Shown here piece after piece: positions 1 through 7,441 of a DNA stretch of 13,255 nt. The stretch is from Halieaceae bacterium UBA4438 (GTDB lineage Bacteria; Pseudomonadota; Gammaproteobacteria; Pseudomonadales; Halieaceae). The position numbers were made by a program, and so were the translations under genes. The stretch's first letter is position 1. Each line of letters opens with the position of its first letter. Below the pieces are notes generated by a model that saw only the letters and a list, made by a program, of their open reading frames with translations, made no database searches and had not been told where the DNA came from. The stretch is from assembly GCA_002390485.1 (NCBI GenBank), contig DGPO01000030.1:5530-18784 (forward strand), written 5' to 3'.

Positions 1-1707
1 TTTGTCCGAGTTTTTGTCGGAATGTCTTTGTTCTTCGCGCTGGGCGGGTTGCTTATCGCCTCGATTAACTATGAATTTCGTGATGTTCAAACAGATTTTG
101 CCAATGCTAATAAGCAGTTCATTGAGCTTTCAAAAGATCGCGAAGCCCTTGCCCAACTGATTTTGCTGGGTGAGCCACTACCTGCGTATTTGATTGATTC
201 GTTTGCTCAAAGACCCTTGCCCTATGGGTGCTGTAGATCAGAGCAGTCAATGTACGTTAGCGCTGTCAGCGATTTGTCCGTAGGCGACAGAGCGCCGGGT
301 GATCAATACCGAATTTCTGAGTCTTGGGAGCAATTGGTAAGAGCAATGCAGCAGGCGTTGGCTTCCGCAAGTGCTGACATGGAGCGTTCTCAGGCGCTGA
401 GCAATACGGTTGTTCCACTGCTGGCCATATTGCTCTTTATCGTCAGCGTGCTTCTCTCGTTTCTCTTTGTGAATAAAAGATTATTGCGACCGTTGGAAAA
501 GCTCACTGCATTTGTTTTACACCTAATGCGTGGGGGTGAGCCGGCACTGCCTGGTCTTGATGGCGCGGTCTCAGAGGTCAAGTTTCTGCAAGACTCTTTT
601 GGCACCATGGTCACGGACTATCGTAGTCACCTCAAGAGTTCGGGTCAGCGAACACTCGAGGTGACGCAGACTTCTGACGCGTTGGACATTCAGATACAAA
701 CGCTGATCGAGATGGCCGATCGGCCGGCGCTCATTTTAGATGCAACAGGCGCCGTACGATCTTGGAATCGGCAAATGGTGGCAATTACTGGTATCGGCAA
801 GTCCAGCGCGGGGCGATTGATTTTCAGTACTGAATTTTTAGCGGGCGCCTCGCGTGAAATTTTTGAGGACGCGTTTCAAACTGCCAGAAGCGGACGCATA
901 CCGAATGAGTTTAGGTGTTTATTGAGTCTAAGAGGGGGTCGGACTATTAAGCTGCAAGTGCAGTTGAGCCCACAGGTTGAGTCAGGTTTGGGTGTAAATC
1001 GCGTGTTGGCTGTGCTTTTAGTAGAAAAAAAGGATCTCCCGACCGAGACGGGTTTGCGAGTAGATAAGCCTCTCGCCTCGTCGGTGTTTAGCGGTGAACT
1101 GTCCCTGTCAACACGGTGGTTGCAATACCCGGACACGCGCGTCACGGAGAAGGAAATTCGGCGCCAACATAAAGCGTTAAAGACCGCTATCGATTGGGTC
1201 GGTCAGCAGTCCTATTTATGCGATACGACGGACCTGAACTTGACAGAGTTGCTCGAATATTTTGGTGCTACCCTTGAGCCCAGACTGCTTGATTTAGACT
1301 TATTGCTTGAGGTGAACTTAAGCGCCAGTCCGGTGATGGTATCCGCTGATGCGGGTCGGCTCATTGAGGTGCTGACTAGCCTTACTGACAATGCGATTGA
1401 GGCAACCATTGATCACCCCGTCAATGATCGGGTTATTTCGCTGACGCAGGGTGACGATGAGTCTGGCTTTGCGGTCCTTAAGGTGCGAGACAGTGGCGTT
1501 GGGGTGCCGCTCGAGTTGAGGACGCGGATTTTTGAGCCGTTTTACACATCGAAAAGCGGTAGCGGGCATATCGGACTCGGACTCACTCATGCCCGCGACG
1601 TCATTCGCAGTATGTCGGGGGTGCTCGAAGTATCGCCCGATTCACATGATCTTGGACGTGTTCTAGTGTTGAGACTGCCGTTGGGTCACGGTCCGGAGCA
1701 CAAGTAA
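1..1707 (+). CDS. Membrane sensor histidine-kinase-like protein lacking an H-box (5' partial)
   Basis: The reading frame is open from base 1, and the first ATG (position 22) lies inside a hydrophobic helix, so the true start is probably left of the window. Counting from that ATG: membrane helix about 1-16, extracytoplasmic region about 17-127, second helix 128-150, HAMP-like linker from 151 and a PAS-like domain about 225-335. A C-terminal HATPase_c domain follows, with N-box LTDNAIEA (454-461), G1 DSGVGVP (490-496), FEPFYTS (504-510) and a glycine-rich G2 GSGHIGLGL (513-521). The stretch 340-400, where the dimerisation/phospho-acceptor helix should sit, has no His-Glu/Asp-x-x-x-Pro motif; the only histidine is in RRQHKAL (383). 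ATP binding therefore looks intact while autophosphorylation at a normal site does not. It may be an accessory or pseudokinase sensor for the next gene, whose ATG overlaps this stop codon by one base. Confidence 0.88.
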   Translation, partial: FVRVFVGMSLFFALGGLLIASINYEFRDVQTDFANANKQFIELSKDREALAQLILLGEPLPAYLIDSFAQRPLPYGCCRSEQSMYVSAVSDLSVGDRAPGDQYRISESWEQLVRAMQQALASASADMERSQALSNTVVPLLAILLFIVSVLLSFLFVNKRLLRPLEKLTAFVLHLMRGGEPALPGLDGAVSEVKFLQDSFGTMVTDYRSHLKSSGQRTLEVTQTSDALDIQIQTLIEMADRPALILDATGAVRSWNRQMVAITGIGKSSAGRLIFSTEFLAGASREIFEDAFQTARSGRIPNEFRCLLSLRGGRTIKLQVQLSPQVESGLGVNRVLAVLLVEKKDLPTETGLRVDKPLASSVFSGELSLSTRWLQYPDTRVTEKEIRRQHKALKTAIDWVGQQSYLCDTTDLNLTELLEYFGATLEPRLLDLDLLLEVNLSASPVMVSADAGRLIEVLTSLTDNAIEATIDHPVNDRVISLTQGDDESGFAVLKVRDSGVGVPLELRTRIFEPFYTSKSGSGHIGLGLTHARDVIRSMSGVLEVSPDSHDLGRVLVLRLPLGHGPEHK

Positions 1708-4382
1708 TGGTGGCAATGTCCAAGCGATCTCAGCTGATATCCGTTCTGATTGTTTGGTTAGTGGCTTCAGTGGCATCGGCGACTCCGCTGTCATTGGGGT
1801 TTCTTGATTTTGGGGTGTATCAGTTACCGGGATTTTTACTGCTTCGGTACGTCAATGCAGTGCGTATTTGCGCGATCCTATGGTGTTTTTTGGGAATGAT
1901 CGGCGTAGCCACGACTGTGCCATACGGTTTTTGGATAGAAGCCGCTGCGTTTAGTCTTCTCTTGCTCTCTTTAGACACCTTTGCGGCAAGTGGGCGGGCG
2001 GAGGATCGACTGTACATAGGGTTATCTACAGTATTGATTTTTTGCTTCCCGTTATACAGCTGGGCCTTGAGTCTGTCCCGAGACGAGGGTTTGTTGTATA
2101 CGGCAGCGCATGCGGCTTCCTTCGTGATACCCACTGTATTTTGTCTTGTACTGGCCGAGGTTCTTTGGGCTGTTGGTCGGCTTGTGTCAAACGATTATTT
2201 TCAAAAATATGCCCGTCCTGAAGAAAGTGAGCGACCTTCGATTCGGTCCCTGGGGACTGTCTTTACGTGTGTTTTAATAGCATTAGCTTTTTCCATATTC
2301 CTCGCTATTTGGTCCGTGCGCTGGGGTTCAGTGTTGACCGACACCACTCGTGATCTCGTCGATCAGTACGGCCAAAATTTACTGGTGAGCAATCGCCACG
2401 AAGTTGCGCTTTCGGCTCGCAATGCATACTCGCGATACCGAGACACCTCCCCTCCGTGGATGACGACCGATGAGCGATTTGTCTTTGTGCGTTTGGACTC
2501 AAGTGGCAGTGACGAGACACTTATGGACCCGCGATTACTGGGTGAGTCAGAATCTGTTGAGATTCAGAAATTTCTTATCGCGATCAATAAGCAATTGCCG
2601 AAGTTCTATTACCGTGCGGCAATGGGCGCAGAGTTTGCCCGTATGAGCTCGCCGCTTTACTTGGAGATAGAAGGCGAACAGTACCCGATTCACTCCCTCG
2701 CATTCGAAAATAATGTCCTCTTCGTCGTTGACACCGCGCCGGAAACCCACTTTTCGGAGCTGCATTCAGATACGCCAGAAATCGAGGCCCGCATTGTAGA
2801 TCTGGCAGATTTAGAAAGTTTGCGACAGTCTTCGAGCGCTCGAACAATTATTGATGAAGATTGGATGGGCGGTGTGCTCTGGAATGATGAAAACCCCAGG
2901 CCGGTAGCCCTTTCTAGGTTGGCTGGGATTACTCCCACCACACGACTCTCAGTGCCTGTATCGGACAGGATTACGCAAGATTACGAGCTGGAGTTGCCCG
3001 CCTCTAAGACCCTACTTGTTGATCTATACGTTTGGCCCAAACTACAGGTTTTCTTAAGAGCAACCGTGACAATGTCGCTCTTTCTCGCAACAGCTTTGCT
3101 CATCACCTCGTGGCTCACCATGGTTCTGGTGGGGCGCCTCATTAGGCCGATTTCACTGCTGTTGGAGGGGTTTGAGGATATAAAACTCCGTCATGCCAAT
3201 TTGGCAGCGTCACAGGGCGCGGTTGAGCCGCTGACAATCACAACAAGCGCAGTTTCGTATGAGTTAAACGAATTACAGGAGACTATTGTATGGTTTTCTG
3301 AGGAGGTCGCCTCGGCAGACAAGCAGCTTCGGTCTGCGATTACGGGTTACCACAGATTGCTCAGTTCATTGCCTCTGGGCGTTATGGAAATTGATGAGGG
3401 CTATCAGCTACTCTTTCGCAATGAGGCTATGTCCGAAGTGACGGGAGACAGCGCGGAGGCGTCGTATCGGCTTCGTCAGCGCGCCGAGCAGCTGTTCGAG
3501 TCTGGCCAAACCTTAGATGAGTACACCTTACACCTCGATGACCAACCCCCGCGGCACCTTCTTCTTGCGGTGAGTATTCGGGAAAATAATGCAGGGCAAA
3601 AATCAGGTTTTTGGTTGCTCACCACAGATCTAACCCGGCAAAAGGAGACCGACGCACAATTACTGCAGACCGCAAAGCTTGCGACGCTGGGTGAAATGTC
3701 GACCGGTATGGCTCACGAGCTCAATCAGCCGCTAAACATCATCAAGCTCGCGTTGAGTAATTTGAGTAACAGTGTTGCCAAGGGCCGCGCAACCGAAGCG
3801 TCGATTATGGAGCGTCTATCCCGCATGGATTCCGCGGTGGACCGCGCCGCGACAATTATTGATCACATGCGAGCCTTTGGGCGGGTTGCGGCCGAGGACT
3901 TTGCACCATTCAATATTCTGTCTTCAATCAGGTCAGCCAGTGAGTTAGTAAGGGAGCCCATGACAGCAAAGGGTGTAATACTGGAAGATCAGGTAGAGAC
4001 ACCCGTTTGGGTGGTGGGGAACGCGATTCAATTTGAGCAAGTGTTAATCAATATGATTAACAATGCCCGAGACGCTATTTTGACAACGGCATCATCGGGT
4101 GTGATTACGCTTCGTCAATCAATAGATCAGGAGTATGTCACGGTCATGATTGAGGACACGGGCGGCGGTATTCCCCTCGATGTTTTGCCCCATGTTTTCG
4201 AGCCGTTTTACACGACTAAGCCAGTGGGAAAAGGTACAGGTCTCGGTGGGTCGATTAGTTATGGAATAATTCAAGATATGCAGGGAAGTATTTGGGCTGA
4301 AAATACGCAAAAGGGTGCTCAAATATCGATTCGCCTGCCGCTGAGCGACGGTGCGCATGACACGCGTGTGGAGGAGGAGTGA
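1707..4382 (+). CDS. Multi-pass membrane DctB-type sensor histidine kinase
   Basis: This is an 891-residue kinase. The N-terminus has several hydrophobic segments (about 10-25, 41-69, 74-92, 101-122, 131-157, 183-203). A region of about 240 residues, probably extracytoplasmic and unrecognised, follows (204-447). Then come a membrane helix (448-475), a HAMP-like linker, a PAS-like domain (about 542-640) and a HK4/DctB-type kinase core. The H-box is AHELNQPLN with phospho-acceptor His670. The N-box is NMINNARDAI (782-791), G1 DTGGGIP (817-823), then FEPFYTTK (831-838) and G2 GKGTGLGG (841-848), where the usual second Leu is Gly. All catalytic parts are present, so it should autophosphorylate. 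The start overlaps the previous stop (TAATG), which suggests translational coupling; an in-frame ATG three codons later is an alternative. Likely partners are the two response regulators downstream. The input signal is not evident. Confidence 0.9.
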   Translation: MVAMSKRSQLISVLIVWLVASVASATPLSLGFLDFGVYQLPGFLLLRYVNAVRICAILWCFLGMIGVATTVPYGFWIEAAAFSLLLLSLDTFAASGRAEDRLYIGLSTVLIFCFPLYSWALSLSRDEGLLYTAAHAASFVIPTVFCLVLAEVLWAVGRLVSNDYFQKYARPEESERPSIRSLGTVFTCVLIALAFSIFLAIWSVRWGSVLTDTTRDLVDQYGQNLLVSNRHEVALSARNAYSRYRDTSPPWMTTDERFVFVRLDSSGSDETLMDPRLLGESESVEIQKFLIAINKQLPKFYYRAAMGAEFARMSSPLYLEIEGEQYPIHSLAFENNVLFVVDTAPETHFSELHSDTPEIEARIVDLADLESLRQSSSARTIIDEDWMGGVLWNDENPRPVALSRLAGITPTTRLSVPVSDRITQDYELELPASKTLLVDLYVWPKLQVFLRATVTMSLFLATALLITSWLTMVLVGRLIRPISLLLEGFEDIKLRHANLAASQGAVEPLTITTSAVSYELNELQETIVWFSEEVASADKQLRSAITGYHRLLSSLPLGVMEIDEGYQLLFRNEAMSEVTGDSAEASYRLRQRAEQLFESGQTLDEYTLHLDDQPPRHLLLAVSIRENNAGQKSGFWLLTTDLTRQKETDAQLLQTAKLATLGEMSTGMAHELNQPLNIIKLALSNLSNSVAKGRATEASIMERLSRMDSAVDRAATIIDHMRAFGRVAAEDFAPFNILSSIRSASELVREPMTAKGVILEDQVETPVWVVGNAIQFEQVLINMINNARDAILTTASSGVITLRQSIDQEYVTVMIEDTGGGIPLDVLPHVFEPFYTTKPVGKGTGLGGSISYGIIQDMQGSIWAENTQKGAQISIRLPLSDGAHDTRVEEE
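4371..4379 (+). promoter_or_regulatory. Strong ribosome binding site inside the end of the DctB-type kinase gene
   Basis: GAGGAGGAG overlaps the last codons of the upstream kinase and sits just before GTG (4379) and ATG (4382). GGAGG at 4373-4377 leaves 4 bases before the ATG and only 1 before the GTG, so the ATG is the more plausible start of the HD-GYP gene. Confidence 0.7.
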
Positions 4383-5461
4383 TGAACAGACTTAAAGTCC
4401 TTGTGGTTGATGACGAGCCTGATATTCGGCTCGAGTTACAGGACTTTGTTGAGGAGCTCGATTTTCAGTGTGTTCTCGCGGCAAACGGTGAAGAAGCGCT
4501 CTTAGCATTTAAGCAAGACGATAGTATTCAAATCGTCTTGTCGGATCTTACTATGCCCGGAATGTCAGGTCTGGAGCTGCTCGAACGAATCACGAAGGAC
4601 ACCGACACGCGTTATCGTACCCGTCGTTTTATTTTTATGACGGGCAACGGAGATACGCGCGCAGTGATTGACGCGATGCGCCTCGGGGCTTCGGAGTTCA
4701 TGATCAAGCCTATGGATCTTGATTTATTGGAAGACACCTTAGTGGAGGCTCGTGAATACGTTACGGCAGAGCGTTTTCGTGTGCTCAATGAACAGGCGCG
4801 AGAAGCCGAATTGGCCGCGACCCAAGTCGAAGTTAGCGGCCTCAACCGAGATATTAGAAAAGCGTACTCAGAGGCGCTAGCGTGTTTGGCACGAGCGGCT
4901 GAATACAAAGACCCTGAGACTGGCGCGCACATTAATCGAATCGGTGCTTATGCTGCGCTCCTTGCCGCTGAACTTGGATGGTCGCGTGAGCAGTGCGAGA
5001 TGATTCGACTGGCCGCACCGCTTCACGATGTGGGCAAGGTGGCCACGCCGGATGCCGTGCTGCTGAAAAAAGGCCCGTTAACCGATGAAGAATTTGCGAC
5101 CATGCGACAGCACCCTAAATTTGGGTACGACGTCCTCTCAGTGTCAGACTATCCCGTTATGGCAATGGCGGCACGAATTGCGCTGAATCACCATGAACGC
5201 TGGGACGGTGGTGGCTATCCGCGTGGTCTGACTGGGAGTGAAATTCCGATGGAGGCCTCGATAACAACGTTGGTTGATGTTTACGATGCGCTTCGGTCGG
5301 TGAGGCCTTACAAGCCTTCGATGACGCACGAAGAGGCGATGACGGTCATACTTGAGGGCGACGGACGGACAAGCCCCACGCATTTTCGACCCGAGGTGCT
5401 CGAGGCATTTAAAGGCGCCGATCAGGCTATGAATCATATTTTCGAGTCGATGGCAGATTAA
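4382..5461 (+). CDS. Response regulator with HD-GYP domain, predicted c-di-GMP phosphodiesterase
   Basis: The protein has 359 residues from ATG 4382; a GTG one codon upstream is also possible, and residues here are numbered from that GTG. The receiver domain spans about 5-125 with acidic pocket Asp11/Asp12, phospho-acceptor Asp56 in SDLTMPG, Thr88 in FMTG and Lys110 in KP. A helical linker (about 127-165) leads to an HD-GYP domain about 165-350. Its metal and catalytic motifs all look intact: GAHINR (His184), LHDVGK (His216-Asp217), His245 before Pro, HHE (271-273), GGGYP (277-281) and LVDVYDAL (Asp300). HD-GYP enzymes with this set hydrolyse c-di-GMP, so an active cytosolic phosphodiesterase switched by receiver phosphorylation is expected. 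The gene overlaps the kinase stop and lies upstream of an H-NOX module. In Shewanella and related bacteria, H-NOX-associated kinases signal to c-di-GMP phosphodiesterases, which supports a role in NO-controlled biofilm or motility; that role is inferred. Confidence 0.93.
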   Translation: MNRLKVLVVDDEPDIRLELQDFVEELDFQCVLAANGEEALLAFKQDDSIQIVLSDLTMPGMSGLELLERITKDTDTRYRTRRFIFMTGNGDTRAVIDAMRLGASEFMIKPMDLDLLEDTLVEAREYVTAERFRVLNEQAREAELAATQVEVSGLNRDIRKAYSEALACLARAAEYKDPETGAHINRIGAYAALLAAELGWSREQCEMIRLAAPLHDVGKVATPDAVLLKKGPLTDEEFATMRQHPKFGYDVLSVSDYPVMAMAARIALNHHERWDGGGYPRGLTGSEIPMEASITTLVDVYDALRSVRPYKPSMTHEEAMTVILEGDGRTSPTHFRPEVLEAFKGADQAMNHIFESMAD

Positions 5462-5477
5462 TGCGGTTAAGAAGCGG

Positions 5478-5485
5478 AAAGGAGA
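5478..5485 (+). promoter_or_regulatory. Ribosome binding site that sets a GTG start for the NtrC-like regulator
   Basis: AAAGGAGA lies 5 bases before GTG 5490 (measured from AGGAG). The protein begins MKALIVEDSA, a normal receiver N-terminus, so the GTG is well supported. Confidence 0.7.
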
Positions 5486-5489
5486 CCCA

Positions 5490-6860
5490 GTGAAGGCCTT
5501 AATCGTTGAAGACAGCGCGACCTTGTGCGCGATCTATGAGGCTTATTTAAGGGGAATTGGCCTGGAGATTTTCTTTGCAACGACGTTGCAAGAGGCTCGC
5601 CAGTCACTTCATAACGTGAAGCCTGATTTTGTATTGCTGGATATTGAGCTGCCTGATGGGAATGGTCTTGAGCTGATGGCTGGGCTCGATAATGTCGCGC
5701 CAAAACCGGTCATTGTGGTCATGACGGGGCACGGCAGTGATTGGGCGGAGCGCGCGCTTGCCGAGGGAGCTTCAGACTTCTTGGCCAAGCCCTTTGACTC
5801 AATTCGGTTGCGCGTCACGGTGCAAAATGCCATGCGCAGGAAAGAGCTGAATGATCAGATTGGGGCGCTGTCTGAGCGCAGAGATAAACTGGGTGGGCTA
5901 GTGGGTGTATCCGCATCGATCCGGAGCGTTTATGACACTATTGAGCGCATCGCCGCGGCAGATGGAACCGTCTTAATCACGGGTGAGAGTGGCTCGGGTA
6001 AAGAGTTGGCGGCACGGGCGGTTCATGACCTATCGGCACGGGCCCCCGATCCTTTTGTGATCGCGGATTGCGCAGCCATGTCGGGTGGAACGATCGAACG
6101 CGAGTTGTTTGGCGAAGATCGACGAGATTCTCCAGCCGGCTGGATTCATCAAGGCTTGGTGGCGCGCGCAGAGGGCGGCACGTTGTTTCTTGACGAAGTA
6201 GCAGAGCTTGACTTCGCCGCACAGTCACTGCTTCTGAGATTTTTAGAGAGTGGCGTATTTCGCTCTTCAGGCACCGGTGAAGAGACGTCGACCCCGGTGC
6301 GTATCATCGCTTGCACAAATCGTGATCTGCTGGAAGAGGTGCGTGCTGGACGCCTTCGCGAGGATCTCTATTACCGGCTGCAAGTGCTGCCTATACGAAT
6401 GCCTGCGCTTCGAGAGCGTCTTGAAGACGTTCCGATATTGGCCACAACGATTTTACAGCGTCTGGCGCGCCAAACAGGCAAAACGTTCGATCCATTAACA
6501 GATGATGTATCCAAGCGTCTTTGTGGCTATGCGTGGCCGGGTAACGTACGACAGCTCGAAAATATGCTGCGTTGGATGACGGCAATGCTTGTCGGAACCA
6601 GCATTAGCACATCGATTATTGATGACGCTATTGCACAGTTTGATGACACGTTCGAAGGACGCCATTCGGTCAATGAAACGGTGGCCGATAACGTCGACGA
6701 TACCCAGGCTATTACACCGCTTTGGCTTGTGGAAAAGCGGGCGATACAGCAGGCGATTGATGTCAGTGATGGCAATATTAATCGAGCAGCGGCGCTCCTT
6801 GAGGTCGCCCCCTCAACCATTTATCGAAAGATGCAGACCTGGAAAAATAGCGGCGCCTAG
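5490..6860 (+). CDS. NtrC-family response regulator without the GAFTGA loop
   Basis: A 456-residue, three-domain protein. The receiver (1-115) has Asp8, phospho-acceptor Asp51 in LLDIELP, Thr79 and Lys100. The AAA+ domain (about 137-362) has Walker A GESGSGK (165-171), Walker B TLFLDEV (231-237), sensor I TN (276-277), arginine-finger region RLREDLYYRL (288-297) and sensor II GNVRQLEN (351-358). A Fis-type helix-turn-helix lies at 416-452 (NINRAAALLEVAPSTIYRKM). After ELFG (205-208) the family has a GAFTGA loop that contacts sigma-54; here it reads EDRRDSPAGW, of nearly the same length. Sigma-54 activation is therefore unlikely. Family members without the motif (Rhodobacter NtrC, TyrR) work with sigma-70-type RNA polymerase or as repressors. 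The gap to the HD-GYP gene is 28 bases. It is probably the transcriptional output of the phosphorelay; its targets are unknown. Confidence 0.93.
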   Translation: MKALIVEDSATLCAIYEAYLRGIGLEIFFATTLQEARQSLHNVKPDFVLLDIELPDGNGLELMAGLDNVAPKPVIVVMTGHGSDWAERALAEGASDFLAKPFDSIRLRVTVQNAMRRKELNDQIGALSERRDKLGGLVGVSASIRSVYDTIERIAAADGTVLITGESGSGKELAARAVHDLSARAPDPFVIADCAAMSGGTIERELFGEDRRDSPAGWIHQGLVARAEGGTLFLDEVAELDFAAQSLLLRFLESGVFRSSGTGEETSTPVRIIACTNRDLLEEVRAGRLREDLYYRLQVLPIRMPALRERLEDVPILATTILQRLARQTGKTFDPLTDDVSKRLCGYAWPGNVRQLENMLRWMTAMLVGTSISTSIIDDAIAQFDDTFEGRHSVNETVADNVDDTQAITPLWLVEKRAIQQAIDVSDGNINRAAALLEVAPSTIYRKMQTWKNSGA

Positions 6861-6870
6861 GTTTAAACCT
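6859..6870. repeat. Perfect 12-bp palindrome before the H-NOX gene
   Basis: AGGTTTAAACCT equals its own reverse complement. It starts in the stop codon of the NtrC-like regulator and ends just before the H-NOX ribosome binding site. It could be an operator half or whole site for a dimeric regulator, or chance. Confidence 0.5.
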
Positions 6871-6872
6871 GC

Positions 6873-6880
6873 GAGGAGGA
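6873..6880 (+). promoter_or_regulatory. Ribosome binding site of the H-NOX gene
   Basis: GAGGAGGA lies 9 bases upstream of ATG 6890. It is one of the strongest Shine-Dalgarno matches in the window and fixes the H-NOX start. Confidence 0.75.
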
Positions 6881-6889
6881 AATACAAAG

Positions 6890-7441
6890 ATGTACGGAGT
6901 GATCAATAAATCTTTGCGCGACATGGTTACCGAGGGTCACGGCGAGTCGGTTTGGGGGCAGGTCATGGTCAAGGCCGGTGTCCCGAATGATAGTTTTTTA
7001 TCGATGCGCAGCTACGACGACGAGATCACGTATCGATTAGCCGTCGCTTCCTCTGATGTGCTGGGTATTGATGTGGACTCGGCATTACATGCCTTTGGGA
7101 AGCATTGGGTTAATCACACGTTAGCTCGTGACTATGACGCGCTTGTTCGCTCGACAGGCAGTACGATGCTCGAATTTCTCAACAACCTCAATGCGCTGCA
7201 CGATCGCATCAGTACCACGTTCTTAGACTACCAACCCCCAGAATTCCGTGTCAGCGCGCTAAAAAATAGCCGAATGTCGGTTGAGTATATTAGCCATCGA
7301 GAGGGGCTCAATAGTTTTGTTGCGGGGCTGCTTGTCGCTCTCAGTGAGCGCTTCAATGAGCCTATGACTATTAAAGATATTGAGGATTTGTCGGTAGACG
7401 CAGGAACACATACCCGTTTTCATCTCCTAATGGAGGATTAA
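6890..7441 (+). CDS. hnoX: H-NOX haem nitric oxide sensor protein
   Basis: This 183-residue protein has the full length of a stand-alone bacterial H-NOX domain and starts with the typical MYGVINKSL. The proximal haem ligand is His104 in NALHDRI. A conserved proline sits in YQPPEFR (117/118). The haem-propionate motif Y-x-S-x-R is present as YISHR (Tyr133, Ser135, Arg137). No tyrosine occurs in the following helix (138-154), where O2-binding homologues such as the Thermoanaerobacter protein carry a distal Tyr, so NO-selective binding is expected; this is inference. It is a soluble cytosolic protein with no signal or membrane segment. The stop codon directly abuts the GTG of the hybrid kinase gene, the usual partner arrangement, in which NO-bound H-NOX changes kinase autophosphorylation. 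Confidence 0.95.
   Translation: MYGVINKSLRDMVTEGHGESVWGQVMVKAGVPNDSFLSMRSYDDEITYRLAVASSDVLGIDVDSALHAFGKHWVNHTLARDYDALVRSTGSTMLEFLNNLNALHDRISTTFLDYQPPEFRVSALKNSRMSVEYISHREGLNSFVAGLLVALSERFNEPMTIKDIEDLSVDAGTHTRFHLLMED
7432..7436 (+). promoter_or_regulatory. Ribosome binding site at the end of H-NOX for the hybrid kinase
   Basis: GGAGG within the last H-NOX codons lies 5 bases before GTG 7442, which directly follows the H-NOX stop TAA. The two proteins are probably made in coupled amounts. Confidence 0.65.

Noticed and set aside
6250..6909. Two overlapping plus-strand open frames within the NtrC-like gene
   Set aside because: They are alternate-frame shadows of a gene with a clear domain structure and have no ribosome binding sites or recognisable domains.
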